Assembly (NCBI RefSeq): GCF_001278705.1
Contig: NZ_CP012600.1
Location: 2,108,190-2,172,189, forward strand
Direction of reading: 5' to 3'
Length of the DNA stretch: 64,000 bases
From: Bacillus gobiensis
GTDB taxonomy: Bacteria; Bacillota; Bacilli; Bacillales; Bacillaceae
Positions 8,595 through 19,503 of this stretch are shown in pieces. The notes under the pieces were generated by a model. The model was not told the origin of the DNA, searched no databases, and worked only from the letters and a program-made list of their open reading frames with translations. The translations under genes and the position numbers were made by a program. The first letter of the stretch is position 1, and each line of letters starts with the position of its first letter.

Positions 8595-9309
8595 TCGCTT
8601 TCGGCTCCTCGAGTTTATATCCAAGACCCCTGATTGTTTTTATATAGATCGGTTTCTTAGTGTTTCTTTCTATTTTTTCACGCAGATGGCTGATATGCAC
8701 ATCGACAATTCTCGTGTCGCCTGCGAAGTCGTAATTCCAAACTGCGCTTAAGAGCTGGTCTCTCGTTAGCACTCTTCCTTTATGGCGTGAAAGGTAAAGT
8801 AAAAGCTCGAACTCTTTTGGTGTCAATTCAAGCTGCTCTGACAAAAAGTAGGCTTCATAATGCTCAGGAAGTATTCTCAGATCACCGATTCTCACTTGTT
8901 CTACATCTTCATCCACATCATTTTCCGGAAGAAAAGAAGCAGTCTGAGACCTCCTTAATATCGCCTTTACCCTTGCAACCACTTCTCTTGGGCTGAACGG
9001 TTTTGTCATGTAATCATCTGCCCCGAGTTCAAGGCCAAGCACTTTATCAAATTCATCGTCTTTTGCAGTTAACATGAGAATAGGAATCATCAGTTTCTGC
9101 TGTCTAAGCTGCTTACAGACCTCAATACCATCCAATTTTGGCAGCATGAGATCCAAAACGATGAGATCCGGATGATGCTCGACAGCTTTTTGAAGGGCTT
9201 CTTCCCCATCCATTGCTGTCTGGACATCATATCCAGACTGATTTAGGTTATATTGAAGAAGAGTCAGAATTGATTCTTCATCATCAACGACTAAAATGTT
9301 TTTACTCAT
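8587..9309 (-). CDS. phoP: Phosphate regulon response regulator PhoP
   Basis: OmpR-type response regulator controlling the Pho regulon, 240 residues. The receiver domain (1-120) has acidic residues Asp9/Asp10 and phosphoacceptor Asp53 (VLDLMLP). The C-terminal winged helix (about 140-235) shows the recognition region DTRIVDVHISHLREKIE. GGAGGAACAAA precedes the ATG. It is the first gene of the operon and overlaps phoR. Weak dTTAaca-like repeats may exist in its leader, but I cannot define PhoP boxes with confidence. Confidence 0.97.
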   Translation of the reverse strand: MSKNILVVDDEESILTLLQYNLNQSGYDVQTAMDGEEALQKAVEHHPDLIVLDLMLPKLDGIEVCKQLRQQKLMIPILMLTAKDDEFDKVLGLELGADDYMTKPFSPREVVARVKAILRRSQTASFLPENDVDEDVEQVRIGDLRILPEHYEAYFLSEQLELTPKEFELLLYLSRHKGRVLTRDQLLSAVWNYDFAGDTRIVDVHISHLREKIERNTKKPIYIKTIRGLGYKLEEPKANE

Positions 9310-9374
9310 TTTGTTCCTCCAGCTTCAAATTTCCCCAACATCCATTTTCTATCTATAATTCACTATTTATCTTT

Positions 9375-9403
9375 ATTTTAACGAAACCTTCACAATTCGA
9401 CAA
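9375..9403 (-). promoter_or_regulatory. Predicted phoP promoter
   Basis: TTGTCG (9398-9403) and TAAAAT (9375-9380) on the minus strand are 17 bp apart. They lie about 65 bp upstream of the phoP start and after the mdh terminator. Confidence 0.5.
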
Positions 9404-9525
9404 ATGATATTTTTGGAAGCTTCTTACGCAAAAAAAGAAACCACTTCTGTGATTTCTGAATGTAAAGTGCAGTTTCATCCAGTTATTTCTCAAAGCTTGA
9501 CTTGCACTTTTAACCGTTCTTTAAC

Positions 9526-9561
9526 ACGGAAAAAACAAGAAGGCCTAAAAAAGCCTTCTTG
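9526..9561 (-). terminator. Terminator of the citZ-icd-mdh cluster
   Basis: A perfect 9-bp stem (CAAGAAGGC/GCCTTCTTG) on the minus strand is followed by TTTTTT. It lies 8 bp beyond the mdh stop codon. Confidence 0.9.
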
Positions 9562-9569
9562 CCTAACAA

Positions 9570-10517
9570 TTACGTTAGAGACAAAACGTTCATGACATTT
9601 TTAACAGATTCAGCTGATCGATTCAGCTGGATTTTTTCATCATCGGTTAATTCAAGCTCAATAATTTTTTCTAGTCCGTTTCCGCCGATAATCGTTGGAA
9701 CACCGAGGAAAATGCCATCGTACCCATATTCGCCTTCGAGATAGGCAATGGCCGGAAGAACGCGGCGTTGGTCCTTTAAAATGGCTTCAATCATTTCCAC
9801 TAACGATGCCGCAGGAGCGTAATATGCACTGCCGTTTCCTAGAAGGCTGACAATTTCTCCTCCGCCCTTTCTCGTCCGTTCAACGATTTGATCAATCCGC
9901 TCTTGCGGAAGAAGGGTTTGTAGCGGAATCCCTCCTGCATAGGAGTAGCGGACGAGCGGAACCATGTCATCACCATGCCCTCCTAATACAAAGCCGGTAA
10001 TATCTTTAACAGAAAGATTAAGCTCCTGAGCGACAAATGTTCTAAATCTCGCAGAATCTAATACTCCCGATTGCCCGATTACGCGTTCTTTCGGAAGACC
10101 TGACTCTTTGTACACCGTATAAGTCATGGCATCAACAGGATTCGTCAAAACTACAATTGTACAATCAGGTGAATATTTCACAACTTCGTGTGTTACGCTG
10201 CGCATAATTTTTTCATTTGTCGTCACTAAATCATCACGGCTCATTCCAGGTTTTCTGGCAATTCCAGCTGTAATTACGACAATATCGGATCCTGCGGTAT
10301 CTTCATAGTTTGAAGTGCCGGTTACATTCGCGTCAAATCCTTGAACAGGACTTGCTTCAAGCATATCCAGCGCCTTGCCTTTAGTAGGGTTCTCAAGCTG
10401 GGGAATATCCACTAACACAACGTCTGCCAGCTCTTTTTGGGCTGTTAGAAATGCTGTTGTTGCTCCTGTAAAACCGGCTCCAATGACAGAAACTTTGCTG
10501 CGATTCTTCTTTCCCAT
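9570..10517 (-). CDS. mdh: Malate dehydrogenase
   Basis: NAD-dependent oxidation of malate to oxaloacetate in the TCA cycle. The 315-residue protein is of the lactate-dehydrogenase-like type. It has the dinucleotide motif GAGFTG (13-18), substrate arginines in the mobile loop ([12 protein letters not shown]), and the proton-relay His181 in [26 protein letters not shown] precedes the ATG. It follows icd by 35 bp and ends the citZ-icd-mdh cluster. Confidence 0.97.
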   Translation of the reverse strand: MGKKNRSKVSVIGAGFTGATTAFLTAQKELADVVLVDIPQLENPTKGKALDMLEASPVQGFDANVTGTSNYEDTAGSDIVVITAGIARKPGMSRDDLVTTNEKIMRSVTHEVVKYSPDCTIVVLTNPVDAMTYTVYKESGLPKERVIGQSGVLDSARFRTFVAQELNLSVKDITGFVLGGHGDDMVPLVRYSYAGGIPLQTLLPQERIDQIVERTRKGGGEIVSLLGNGSAYYAPAASLVEMIEAILKDQRRVLPAIAYLEGEYGYDGIFLGVPTIIGGNGLEKIIELELTDDEKIQLNRSAESVKNVMNVLSLT

Positions 10518-10552
10518 TCTCCCAATCTCCCTTATCGCGTTTTTGTCAATCT

Positions 10553-11821
10553 TTAGTCCATGTTTTTAATAAGCTCGTCTCCAAATTCGGAGCACTTCAC
10601 TTCAGTGGCACCTTCCATAAGTCGCGCGAAATCGTAGGTAACGACCTTGCTTGCAATTGTTTTTTCCATCGCTTTTAACACTAGTTCAGCGGCTTCAGTC
10701 CAATTTAAGTGCTCTAGAAGCAGCACGCCGGACAGGATGACTGATGATGGATTTACCTTATCAAGACCAGCATATTTCGGCGCCGTTCCATGAGTCGCTT
10801 CAAAAATCGCATGTCCGGTTTCATAATTGATATTTGCTCCCGGAGCAATTCCGATTCCGCCGACTTGGGCAGCAAGTGCATCTGAAATATAATCTCCGTT
10901 AAGGTTCATAGTCGCTACAACGTCAAACTCGCTTGGTCTTGTAAGAATCTGCTGCAAGAATATATCAGCAATGCTGTCTTTAATAATAATTTTGCCTGCT
11001 GCTTCAGCTTCGCTTTGCGCTTTATTCGCTGCATCCCTGCCTTCGCTTTCTACAATGCGGTCATATTCAGACCACGTGAACACTTTATCGCCGAATTCTT
11101 TTTCAGCCAGCTCGTAGCCCCAATTCTTAAAGGCGCCTTCAGTGAATTTCATGATATTTCCTTTATGAACAAGTGTGACGGATTTTCTTCCGTTCTCGAT
11201 AGCATAGTTAATCGCCGCACGAACCAGACGCTGAGTACCTTCTTCAGATACAGGCTTGATCCCGAGTCCTGAAGTTTCAGGGAAACGGATTTTATTAACG
11301 CCTAATTCATTTTTCAAAAAGTCGATTAGTTTATTCACTTCATCAGAGCCTTTTGCATATTCAATGCCGGCGTAAATATCCTCGGTATTCTCGCGGAAAA
11401 TGACCATATCTGTGTCTTCCGGACGTTTTACCGGAGAAGGAACGCCGGTAAAATAACGGACCGGGCGAAGACAAGTGAATAGATCGAGCTCTTGCCTAAG
11501 CGCTACGTTTAATGAACGAATTCCCCCGCCGACTGGAGTAGTAAGCGGTCCTTTAATCGCAATAAAGTATTCGCGGATGACTTCAAGAGTTTCTTCAGGA
11601 AGCCACTCTCCTGTTTTATTATAAGCTTTCTCTCCTGCATACACTTCTTTCCATGAAATCTTTCTTTCACCATTGTATGCTTTTTCAACAGCAGCTTCCA
11701 AAACCCGTGAAGCTGCATTCCAAATGTCAGGTCCTGTCCCGTCTCCTTCAATAAAAGGAATAATCGGATGATTTGGAACATTTAATACTCCATTAGAAAC
11801 AGAAATTTTTTCTTGTGCCAC
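10553..11821 (-). CDS. icd: Isocitrate dehydrogenase (NADP+)
   Basis: Oxidative decarboxylation of isocitrate to 2-oxoglutarate, producing NADPH. The frame is open to 11923, but the 422-residue protein starts at a GTG (11819-11821) preceded by AGGAGG eight bases away and matching the family N terminus ([11 protein letters not shown]). The substrate block [18 protein letters not shown] includes the serine that is phosphorylated in the E. coli enzyme, and the Mg2+-binding NLNGDYISD is present. It is separated from citZ by 125 bp containing a hairpin. Confidence 0.96.
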   Translation of the reverse strand: MAQEKISVSNGVLNVPNHPIIPFIEGDGTGPDIWNAASRVLEAAVEKAYNGERKISWKEVYAGEKAYNKTGEWLPEETLEVIREYFIAIKGPLTTPVGGGIRSLNVALRQELDLFTCLRPVRYFTGVPSPVKRPEDTDMVIFRENTEDIYAGIEYAKGSDEVNKLIDFLKNELGVNKIRFPETSGLGIKPVSEEGTQRLVRAAINYAIENGRKSVTLVHKGNIMKFTEGAFKNWGYELAEKEFGDKVFTWSEYDRIVESEGRDAANKAQSEAEAAGKIIIKDSIADIFLQQILTRPSEFDVVATMNLNGDYISDALAAQVGGIGIAPGANINYETGHAIFEATHGTAPKYAGLDKVNPSSVILSGVLLLEHLNWTEAAELVLKAMEKTIASKVVTYDFARLMEGATEVKCSEFGDELIKNMD

Positions 11822-11902
11822 AATAAAACCTCCTAGATATGTAATAGGGAATAAAAATAGGCTTGCAATGGTCTGCACAATAATGTGCATTTTATTTGCA
11901 AA

Positions 11903-11938
11903 TAAGAGGTTCATAATCATCAATGATAGAACCTCTTA
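11903..11938 (-). terminator. Hairpin in the citZ-icd intergenic region, possible attenuator
   Basis: A perfect 10-bp stem (TAAGAGGTTC/GAACCTCTTA, loop 16) on the minus strand lies 8 bp after the citZ stop. It is followed only by TTTGC, so it is a poor terminator. It could be a partial terminator or an mRNA-stabilising 3' end that sets the citZ:icd ratio. Confidence 0.45.
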
Positions 11939-11946
11939 CTACCATA

Positions 11947-13065
11947 CTAGATTCTTTCATCAATAGGAACATATTTTTGCAAATCCGGACCCGTGTATTC
12001 TGCACGCGGGCGAATCAGGCGATTGTTTTCATACTGTTCAAGAATATGCGCCAGCCATCCTGATGTTCTGCTTACGGCAAAAACCGGAGTGAACAAATCA
12101 TGGTCGATTCCAAGGCTATGGTAAACGGACGCGGAGTAAAAATCAACATTTGGCGGTAATTTTTTTTCAAATGTGACGACTTCCTCTACTTTTTTAGAAA
12201 TGTCATACCATTTGGATTCACCTGTTAAATTGGTCAGGCGCTTGCTCATTTCCTTCAAATGTTTCGCTCTTGGATCCCCATTCCGATATACTCTGTGGCC
12301 AAATCCCATTACTTTTTCTTTTCTTTGAAATAACGCTTGGATATGAGACTCTGCATTTTCCACATTGCCAATTTTAGTCAGCATTTTCATGACCCCTTCA
12401 TTGGCTCCGCCGTGAAGAGGGCCTTTTAAAGCGCCAATCGCTGCTGTTATTCCGGAATAAACATCAGAAAGTGTTGCTACACACACTCTCGCTGTAAATG
12501 TAGAGGCGTTCAGTTCGTGGTCTGCATGAAGAATAAGAGCTTTTTCTAGAGCCTCCACTTCAACCGGCGATGGATCTTTTCCCTTTAGCATATAAAGAAA
12601 ATTTTCGGCCAGGCTGGTATCTTTCTTTGGCTGTATAGGCTCTAAACCTTTACGGATTCTGGAGAACGCCGCAACGATTCCCGGTATTTTCGCTTGAAGG
12701 CGCACGGCTTTCTCGTAATTCGCTTCCTTGTTCATCTCATCGGCATTATCATCAAGCATGCCTAGCATTGATACAGCAGTTCGAATCGCTGCCATTGGAT
12801 GCACGTTTTCAATTGGATACGATTTGAAATGATTAAAAATTTCTTCGGGAAGAACAGCATTTTCAGACAGCTGCTTCTTTAATTCTTGCAGCTCTTCTTG
12901 ATTCGGAAGCTTTAAATGCCATAGCAAATAAATTACTTCTTCAAAACTAGCATTCTCTGTTAAATCATCAATGTCGTAGCCTACATATGATAGTGTATCA
13001 TCAATAATCGAACTAACAGCAGATGTAGTTGCTACTACCCCCTCTAAACCTCGTGTTGCAGTCAT
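11947..13065 (-). CDS. citZ: Citrate synthase II
   Basis: Condenses oxaloacetate and acetyl-CoA to citrate, the entry step of the TCA cycle. The 372-residue protein has HADHELNAS (active-site region, His183), GPLHGGANE (His218) and the signature GFGHRVYRNGDPRAKHL (255-270). AGGAGAGATTTAT precedes the ATG. It is the first gene of citZ-icd-mdh and has a long leader with a near-consensus promoter and a cre site. Confidence 0.97.
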   Translation of the reverse strand: MTATRGLEGVVATTSAVSSIIDDTLSYVGYDIDDLTENASFEEVIYLLWHLKLPNQEELQELKKQLSENAVLPEEIFNHFKSYPIENVHPMAAIRTAVSMLGMLDDNADEMNKEANYEKAVRLQAKIPGIVAAFSRIRKGLEPIQPKKDTSLAENFLYMLKGKDPSPVEVEALEKALILHADHELNASTFTARVCVATLSDVYSGITAAIGALKGPLHGGANEGVMKMLTKIGNVENAESHIQALFQRKEKVMGFGHRVYRNGDPRAKHLKEMSKRLTNLTGESKWYDISKKVEEVVTFEKKLPPNVDFYSASVYHSLGIDHDLFTPVFAVSRTSGWLAHILEQYENNRLIRPRAEYTGPDLQKYVPIDERI

Positions 13066-13152
13066 ATAAATCTCTCCTTTTCAATAAATTTCCCCTTTTT
13101 ATCGAAACACCAAACCGCTGACAAACCCCTTTATTTCCCGATTTACCAAAAA

Positions 13153-13166
13153 AGAAAATGCTTACA
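13153..13166 (-). promoter_or_regulatory. cre (CcpA site) in the citZ leader
   Basis: TGTAAGCATTTTCT on the minus strand fits the cre consensus except that the central CG is CA. It lies about 75-90 nt downstream of the predicted start site, where CcpA binding would block elongation under glucose repression. Confidence 0.6.
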
Positions 13167-13215
13167 TTTTCATGTATTACAAAAAATTTAGAAATTTGCA
13201 GCAATTTATTAGAGA

Positions 13216-13275
13216 TAGGCATTACCCCATCTAGGTGCCTACCCCCATTATAAACGTTAATGGATCATTTGTTAA
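13216..13275 (-). promoter_or_regulatory. citZ promoter and start-site palindrome
   Basis: TTAACA (13270-13275) and a perfect TATAAT (13247-13252) on the minus strand are 17 bp apart. The inverted repeat TAGGCA/TGCCTA (13216-13241) begins at about the transcription start, so it is either an operator or a 5' hairpin. Apart from this and the cre site, I see nothing else in the 356-bp gap 13066-13421. Confidence 0.65.
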
Positions 13276-13421
13276 ATGTTTAACTATAATTTCCCCGCTT
13301 ATTTTTTTCGCTTAGTTGTCCTTTCCTATAAGTGATCTTCGCTCATTCAAATCACTTTTATATTAATTTATGTTTTCTTAAAAAAATCATATCCTAATTT
13401 TCTAATGATGAAATAAAAGCT

Positions 13422-13889
13422 TCAGGAGAATAATTTTACGGCTTGCATCACAAGGTATGCAATTCCCGCACCGATTAAAGGACCGACAGCTACACCTTTA
13501 AAAAGGGATACAGCTAAAATCGTTCCTAATACGAGCGCAGCGGTAATATGGGGATCTTCAGATAATAGCGTTAATCCGTTTTTAGCTATAAGCGCAACTG
13601 CAATTCCTGAACCGAGTGCGATCCATGCATACGAGGATTTTAACGATTCATAAAGCTGATTAAAGCCGATTTCACCCGTGGCAATTGGGGCAAGGACGGC
13701 AATCGTTATCACTGTAACTCCCCAATTGATTCCTTTTGATTGCAAAAGCGGCAATAATTTGTCACCGGCTCCCACAAGCTTGATCACGAACAAAACAGAC
13801 ACAGCAATTATTAAAGAATTATTTTTGGCAGCCAACGCTATAAGAAGCAGCAGGAGCAAAAATAAATTGGCTTGGCTTATGATTGTCAT
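13422..13889 (-). CDS. ytwI: YtwI, DUF441 family membrane protein
   Basis: A 155-residue, very hydrophobic protein with about five membrane segments and no charged catalytic motif. It matches the DUF441/YeaL family, whose function is unknown. AAGGGGGGATTTAA precedes the ATG. It is transcribed divergently from ytvI, whose coding region begins 85 bp away, so the two promoters overlap. The position downstream of citZ's promoter region is conserved in B. subtilis. Confidence 0.85.
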   Translation of the reverse strand: MTIISQANLFLLLLLLIALAAKNNSLIIAVSVLFVIKLVGAGDKLLPLLQSKGINWGVTVITIAVLAPIATGEIGFNQLYESLKSSYAWIALGSGIAVALIAKNGLTLLSEDPHITAALVLGTILAVSLFKGVAVGPLIGAGIAYLVMQAVKLFS

Positions 13890-13973
13890 TTAAATCCCCC
13901 CTTCTCTATCATAATCATTTTTTTTGGGAATAGGATGAGATATGGGACATGCCGGAACCAGGAGGTGGCTGAT

Positions 13974-15092
13974 GTGATTCAATCCCATTTAGCTATCCTA
14001 TATCGAGCATTTATTGTGCTTTTTTTATTAATAGGAAGCCTTTTTCTTCTCTATATTTCCTTTTCGTATATCTATCCTTTTTATTTAGCGCTCATCATTT
14101 CGTTGGTTATCCATCCCCTTGTTGAACTTTTGGAAAAACGCACGATGTTTCCAAGAAGCATCAACGTGGCTTTGGTTCTGCTCTTTTTTTTGCTGGCAGG
14201 CATCGGTTTGATGTCAATTTTCATTGCAGAAATTATTTCGGGAACCGCTTATTTGGCAGATTTTTTACCGACTCAATTCAATCGGATTTATCTCATTTGG
14301 GAGCGAATATTTTCAGACAAAATCATTCCGCTTTACAACCAATCCATGAAATTTTTTTACGGTCTGGAATCCGGACAGCAGGAATCGCTCATCCGTCAAT
14401 TTGATCGGTTCAGTGAGCAAGCTCTAAGCAACTCAGGCACTTTCATTTCCAGAGTTCTCGAAAGTATCCCGCTCATGATCACTTCAATTCCCGGGACGGC
14501 CACTGCAGTCGTTTTTTCCCTGCTTGGAACATTTTTTATCAGCAAGGATTGGTACAAATTAAAAGATATTATGACAAAGGCTATTCCAAAGCAAGTAATT
14601 GACAGCGGAGAAGCGGTGGTTGCGGAACTTAAAAAAGCGTTTAATGGATTTATCAAAGCACAGCTTCAGCTGATCGGCATCACATTTTTAATCGTTTTAA
14701 CGGGCTTTTTTTTGATACAGCTGGAACACGCAGTGACGGTCGCCTTGCTCATTGCAATTGTAGATTTGCTTCCGTATTTAGGAACCGGCTTTGTATTTGT
14801 TCCTTGGACGATATATTTGGTGCTTTCGGACCAGCTTCCTCTCGCAATTGGGATCAGTATTATATATAGTGCCGTTTTAATCATTCGGCAATTCATGGAA
14901 CCAAAAATTCTTAGCAAATCGATTGGGCTTGATCCACTCGCCACATTGATTGCCTTGTTTGCAGGTTTTCGGCTGTTTGGATTTTTAGGGCTGATTATCG
15001 GACCGGTCATATTAGTTATTCTTCAAACCCTTATCAATACGGGAGTCGCATATGAGATTTGGCAATATGTTGCTTCCGGCAAAAAAAAATGA
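13974..15092 (+). CDS. ytvI: YtvI, sporulation-associated AI-2E family membrane protein
   Basis: A 372-residue polytopic membrane protein of the AI-2E/PerM superfamily, with the characteristic DLLPYLGTGFVFVPW motif in the C-terminal half and about seven membrane segments. Annotated in Bacillus as a sporulation integral membrane protein; transport substrate unknown. The frame opens at 13872, but AGGAGGTGG seven bases upstream identifies GTG 13974 as the start (MIQSHLAILYRAF). Confidence 0.88.
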   Translation: MIQSHLAILYRAFIVLFLLIGSLFLLYISFSYIYPFYLALIISLVIHPLVELLEKRTMFPRSINVALVLLFFLLAGIGLMSIFIAEIISGTAYLADFLPTQFNRIYLIWERIFSDKIIPLYNQSMKFFYGLESGQQESLIRQFDRFSEQALSNSGTFISRVLESIPLMITSIPGTATAVVFSLLGTFFISKDWYKLKDIMTKAIPKQVIDSGEAVVAELKKAFNGFIKAQLQLIGITFLIVLTGFFLIQLEHAVTVALLIAIVDLLPYLGTGFVFVPWTIYLVLSDQLPLAIGISIIYSAVLIIRQFMEPKILSKSIGLDPLATLIALFAGFRLFGFLGLIIGPVILVILQTLINTGVAYEIWQYVASGKKK

Positions 15093-15094
15093 AA

Positions 15095-15123
15095 GGCAGC
15101 CTGCATATACAGGCTGCCGTTTT
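15095..15123. terminator. Bidirectional terminator between ytvI and fxsA
   Basis: A perfect 9-bp stem (GGCAGCCTG/CAGGCTGCC) is flanked by GTTTTC on the plus side and by TTTCATTTTTTTTT on the minus side. It serves both convergent genes. Confidence 0.85.
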
Positions 15124-15509
15124 CATTGAATAATTTTTATACGGTTCTTTTCAGCTCTTTTTCTAAACCAATTGATAATAAACGGCTTTATCCATCTACG
15201 GGTAAACGGGATAAGCAGCAAAATGCCGATAAGATCCGATAAAAAGCCAGGCAGGATCAAAAGTAATCCTCCTGCAAAAATGCACAGGCTTTCTACGATC
15301 GAATCTCCTGGCATTTTACCGTACTGAAGATCGCGCTGCACTTTTCTGTAAACGGCAGCTCCCTGTTTTCTAGATAGCAATCCCCCGAGTACCCCTGTTA
15401 GTAAAATGAGCAAAATCGTTGGTAAAAACCCGATTAAGTCTCCTGAAAGAATAAAGAGGATAATGTCTATTATCGGAATAGCAATTAAGACAATTAAAAA
15501 CTTTCTCAT
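15123..15509 (-). CDS. fxsA: FxsA family membrane protein (YtzA)
   Basis: A 128-residue membrane protein with three to four hydrophobic helices and a basic C terminus. GVLGGLLSRKQGAAVYRKVQ is the recognisable FxsA/YtzA signature. In E. coli FxsA relieves exclusion of phage T7 by F plasmids; the normal role is unknown. It lies 61 bp downstream of pyk on the same strand with no terminator between them, so it may be at the end of the pfkA-pyk transcript. Confidence 0.9.
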   Translation of the reverse strand: MRKFLIVLIAIPIIDIILFILSGDLIGFLPTILLILLTGVLGGLLSRKQGAAVYRKVQRDLQYGKMPGDSIVESLCIFAGGLLLILPGFLSDLIGILLLIPFTRRWIKPFIINWFRKRAEKNRIKIIQ

Positions 15510-15570
15510 GGATTGTCCCTCCTCATTTATAGTTTACAAGAGAAATAATCAGGCAAAGCATAACAGTTTT

Positions 15571-17331
15571 TTATAGGATGCTTGTACGTCCTTTATACAC
15601 CGCACCTTGTGTTGAATCAACCGTAATTTCATCGTCGTCGTTAAAAATGGAAGTAGCATTTTCAAGACCGACAATAACAGGGATACCTAAGCTGAGGCCA
15701 ACTACCGCCGCGTGGCTTGTAAGGCCGCCTTCCTCTGTAATTAACGCGGATGCCTTTTCTAGTGCTTCCATCATATCACGGTCTGTACTGCGCGTTACAA
15801 GCACAGAGCCTGATGTCATTTTTTCATTAGCTTCTTTCGCATTATTTGCAACGACAACATTACCATACGCAGATTTTCTGCCTATTCCTTGTCCCTTTGC
15901 AATAATATCGCCAACAATATAAACCTTCATGAGATTTGTTGAACCAGCCTCTCCTACCGGAACACCAGCTGTTATAACAATCAGATCCCCATGGTTGACA
16001 ACTCCGGAGTTAATAGACTCCTGTACAGCCCCTTCGATCATCTCATCGGTCGTTGAGCACTTGCCGCCGCTTGTAGCAACGACACCGAATACTAAGGCTA
16101 GTTTACGGCTTACAGAAGGACTCGTCGTTACAGCAACTATCGGAGCTTTCGGGCGGTATTTGCTGATCATTCGCGCTGTATGGCCGCTTACGGTTGGTGT
16201 TACAATTGCAGATACATCAAGATTGATCGCAGTATGGGCTACAGATTGTCCAATTGCATCCGTAATTGACATGCCGACCTGCTGGCTTCTTGTAGAAAGA
16301 ATATCTTTGTAATTAAGCGCCTGTTCTGAACGGGAAGCAATATTATGCATTGTTTGTACAGCTTCTACAGGATAAATTCCAGCTGCAGTTTCACCTGAGA
16401 GCATAATCGCATCTGTACCATCAAAAATTGCATTAGCAACGTCACTTGCCTCCGCTCTTGTCGGACGCGGATTACGCTGCATGCTGTCCAGCATTTGCGT
16501 AGCAGTAATTACCGGTTTGCCGAGCGCGTTGCACTTTCTAATTAATTCCTTCTGAACTAATGGAACTTCCTCAGCAGGAATTTCAACACCCAAATCTCCA
16601 CGAGCAACCATCAGTCCATCGGAAACTTCAAGAATATCGTCAATATTGTCGACGCCTTCTTGGTTTTCAATTTTAGGGATGATTTGGATATCCGTTGCAT
16701 TATGCTCTTCAAGCAGCTCGCGAATTTCTAATACATCGGAAGGGCGGCGTACGAAGGAAGCTGCGATAAAATCCACACCTTGTTCAATTCCGAACACAAT
16801 ATCATTTGCATCCTTCTCTGTAATTCCAGGAAGATTAACACTTACGCCTGGAACATTCACGCCTTTTTTATTTTTTAACGTTCCGCTGTTCATAATCGTC
16901 GTTTTAATTTCATCTGAACCTTTATTCACTTCTGTAACCTTCAGGCCGATTAAGCCATCATCAAGCAAGATAATGGAGCCTTCATGAACATCTTCGATTA
17001 ATCCTTCGTAGGTGATAGAAAACTTTTCTGTCGTTCCGATTACTTCTTTCATAGAAACAATGATTTCGGATCCTTCTTTAAGCTCAATCGCCCCGTTCTC
17101 CATAGTATGAGTACGGATTTCCGGACCTTTCGTATCAAGAAGCAGTGCTACGTTTTTTCCGATGCTTTCGCTTGCTTTGCGAATATTTGAGATTCGGGCA
17201 CCATGCTCTTCATAATCTCCGTGGGAAAAGTTCAGCCGTGCAACATTCATTCCCGCTTCCATTAAATTAGTGAGCGTCTCAACACTTTCACTGGCTGGTC
17301 CTATGGTACAAACAATTTTGGTTTTTCTCAT
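15571..17331 (-). CDS. pyk: Pyruvate kinase with C-terminal PEP-utilising domain
   Basis: Final step of glycolysis, phosphoenolpyruvate plus ADP to pyruvate plus ATP. At 586 residues it is the long Bacillus/Geobacillus form. The catalytic core (1-475) contains [12 protein letters not shown] with the essential lysine and [12 protein letters not shown]. The extra C-terminal domain (about 500-580) has the [18 protein letters not shown] motif of PEP-utilising mobile domains but carries out no known phosphotransfer here. It starts 14 bp after pfkA, with AAGGAGGAG upstream. Confidence 0.98.
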   Translation of the reverse strand: MRKTKIVCTIGPASESVETLTNLMEAGMNVARLNFSHGDYEEHGARISNIRKASESIGKNVALLLDTKGPEIRTHTMENGAIELKEGSEIIVSMKEVIGTTEKFSITYEGLIEDVHEGSIILLDDGLIGLKVTEVNKGSDEIKTTIMNSGTLKNKKGVNVPGVSVNLPGITEKDANDIVFGIEQGVDFIAASFVRRPSDVLEIRELLEEHNATDIQIIPKIENQEGVDNIDDILEVSDGLMVARGDLGVEIPAEEVPLVQKELIRKCNALGKPVITATQMLDSMQRNPRPTRAEASDVANAIFDGTDAIMLSGETAAGIYPVEAVQTMHNIASRSEQALNYKDILSTRSQQVGMSITDAIGQSVAHTAINLDVSAIVTPTVSGHTARMISKYRPKAPIVAVTTSPSVSRKLALVFGVVATSGGKCSTTDEMIEGAVQESINSGVVNHGDLIVITAGVPVGEAGSTNLMKVYIVGDIIAKGQGIGRKSAYGNVVVANNAKEANEKMTSGSVLVTRSTDRDMMEALEKASALITEEGGLTSHAAVVGLSLGIPVIVGLENATSIFNDDDEITVDSTQGAVYKGRTSIL

Positions 17332-17345
17332 ACGTCGACTCCTCC

Positions 17346-18329
<984 letters not shown>

Positions 18330-18415
18330 TTATTACTTCTAACATACCATTTTCACAGGGCCAAAACAAATAATAATAGGGAACTTTATGTAATTGAATC
18401 TACACAGACTTTTTT

Positions 18416-18444
18416 ATTATACTATTTTATTTTAATATTTTAAA
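18416..18444 (-). promoter_or_regulatory. Possible pfkA-pyk promoter
   Basis: TTTAAA (18439-18444) and TATAAT (18416-18421) on the minus strand are 17 bp apart. They lie about 110 bp upstream of pfkA in an AT-rich region. The -35 is weak and another promoter closer to the gene is possible. Confidence 0.35.
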
Positions 18445-18492
18445 CAAATTTTACGTAATTATTTATATGATCACTGTTTTTCGACCGCACTA

Positions 18493-18522
18493 AAAGCGTG
18501 AAGCCTAAATGGCTCACGCTTT
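18493..18522 (-). terminator. Terminator of accD-accA
   Basis: A 9-bp stem (AAAGCGTGA/TCACGCTTT), extended by GCC/GGC after a one-base bulge, lies on the minus strand just after the accA stop. It is followed by a short TTTTAG. Confidence 0.7.
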
Positions 18523-18525
18523 ATT

Positions 18526-19503
18526 TTACTTTATTTCTGCAAACTCGTTTTCAGCAGATACTTTGCCAATAGCTTTATATTTTTCATATCTTTGTTTCAA
18601 AAGAGAAGCTTGATCTAATTTGATCAATTCCTTTAACGACTCTGTTAAAGTATCTTTAATAAGTTGAGCCTGTTTTTCAATATTACGATGAGCACCGCCT
18701 CTGACCTCTTTTATAACAGATTCTATAATACCCAGTTTCTTTAAATCATCCGCGGTGATCTTCATCGTTTCTGCGGCCAATTTGGCTTTACCCGAATCCT
18801 TCCATAAAAGAGCTGCAGCACCTTCTGGAGAAATAACCGAATACGTCGAATTTTCAAGCATATACAAATGATTGCCTACTCCAAGTGCAAGAGCTCCGCC
18901 GCTGCCGCCTTCTCCGATTACAATACAAATAACCGGTACAGTTAAATCGGCCATTTCAAAAAGGTTGCGGGCGATTGCCTCGCTTTGTCCTCTTTCCTCA
19001 GCCGCTTTCCCCGGGTAGGCTCCTTTCGTATCAATAAAACAAATGATTGGTCTTCCGAACTTATCAGCTTGTTTCATTAGCCGTAAAGCTTTTCTGTAGC
19101 CTTCCGGATGCGGCATGCCAAAATTTCTGCGAATGTTTTCATTTGTGTCTTTTCCTCGTTGTTGGCCTATTACGGTCACAGGAAGGCCTTGGAACTTAGC
19201 AATTCCGCCAACAAGGGCTTCATCATCTCCGTAAAGCCGGTCGCCATGGCACTCAAAAAAATCGGTAAATAAATGCTCGACATAATCAAGCGTCGTGGGA
19301 CGCTTCGGATGTCTGGCAATTTGGACTCTGTCCCAAGGCTTCAAATTCGTGTAAATATCATCTTCCAGCTTGACAAGACGCGCTTCAAGCCTTGAGATTT
19401 CCGCACTTAGATCAACAGCTGAATCCTTTGTGAATTTTTTTAACTCCGATATTTTTTCCCGCAGTTCAATTAGCGGTTTTTCAAATTCTAATTCTCCAAC
19501 CAT
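18526..19503 (-). CDS. accA: Acetyl-CoA carboxylase carboxyltransferase subunit alpha
   Basis: With AccD it transfers the carboxyl group from biotin to acetyl-CoA, making malonyl-CoA for fatty acid synthesis. The 325-residue protein has the N-terminal coiled segment typical of Acc[13 protein letters not shown], and the crotonase-fold oxyanion region [14 protein letters not shown]. The ATG at 19503 has AGGAGGTGA upstream and lies inside the end of accD (16-bp overlap), implying coupled, equimolar synthesis. Confidence 0.97.
   Translation of the reverse strand: MVGELEFEKPLIELREKISELKKFTKDSAVDLSAEISRLEARLVKLEDDIYTNLKPWDRVQIARHPKRPTTLDYVEHLFTDFFECHGDRLYGDDEALVGGIAKFQGLPVTVIGQQRGKDTNENIRRNFGMPHPEGYRKALRLMKQADKFGRPIICFIDTKGAYPGKAAEERGQSEAIARNLFEMADLTVPVICIVIGEGGSGGALALGVGNHLYMLENSTYSVISPEGAAALLWKDSGKAKLAAETMKITADDLKKLGIIESVIKEVRGGAHRNIEKQAQLIKDTLTESLKELIKLDQASLLKQRYEKYKAIGKVSAENEFAEIK

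Noticed and set aside
11822..11923. Hydrophobic 34-residue N-terminal extension of isocitrate dehydrogenase
   Set aside because: Looks like a signal anchor but is untranslated leader; the GTG at 11821 has AGGAGG at ideal spacing and matches the cytosolic family start.
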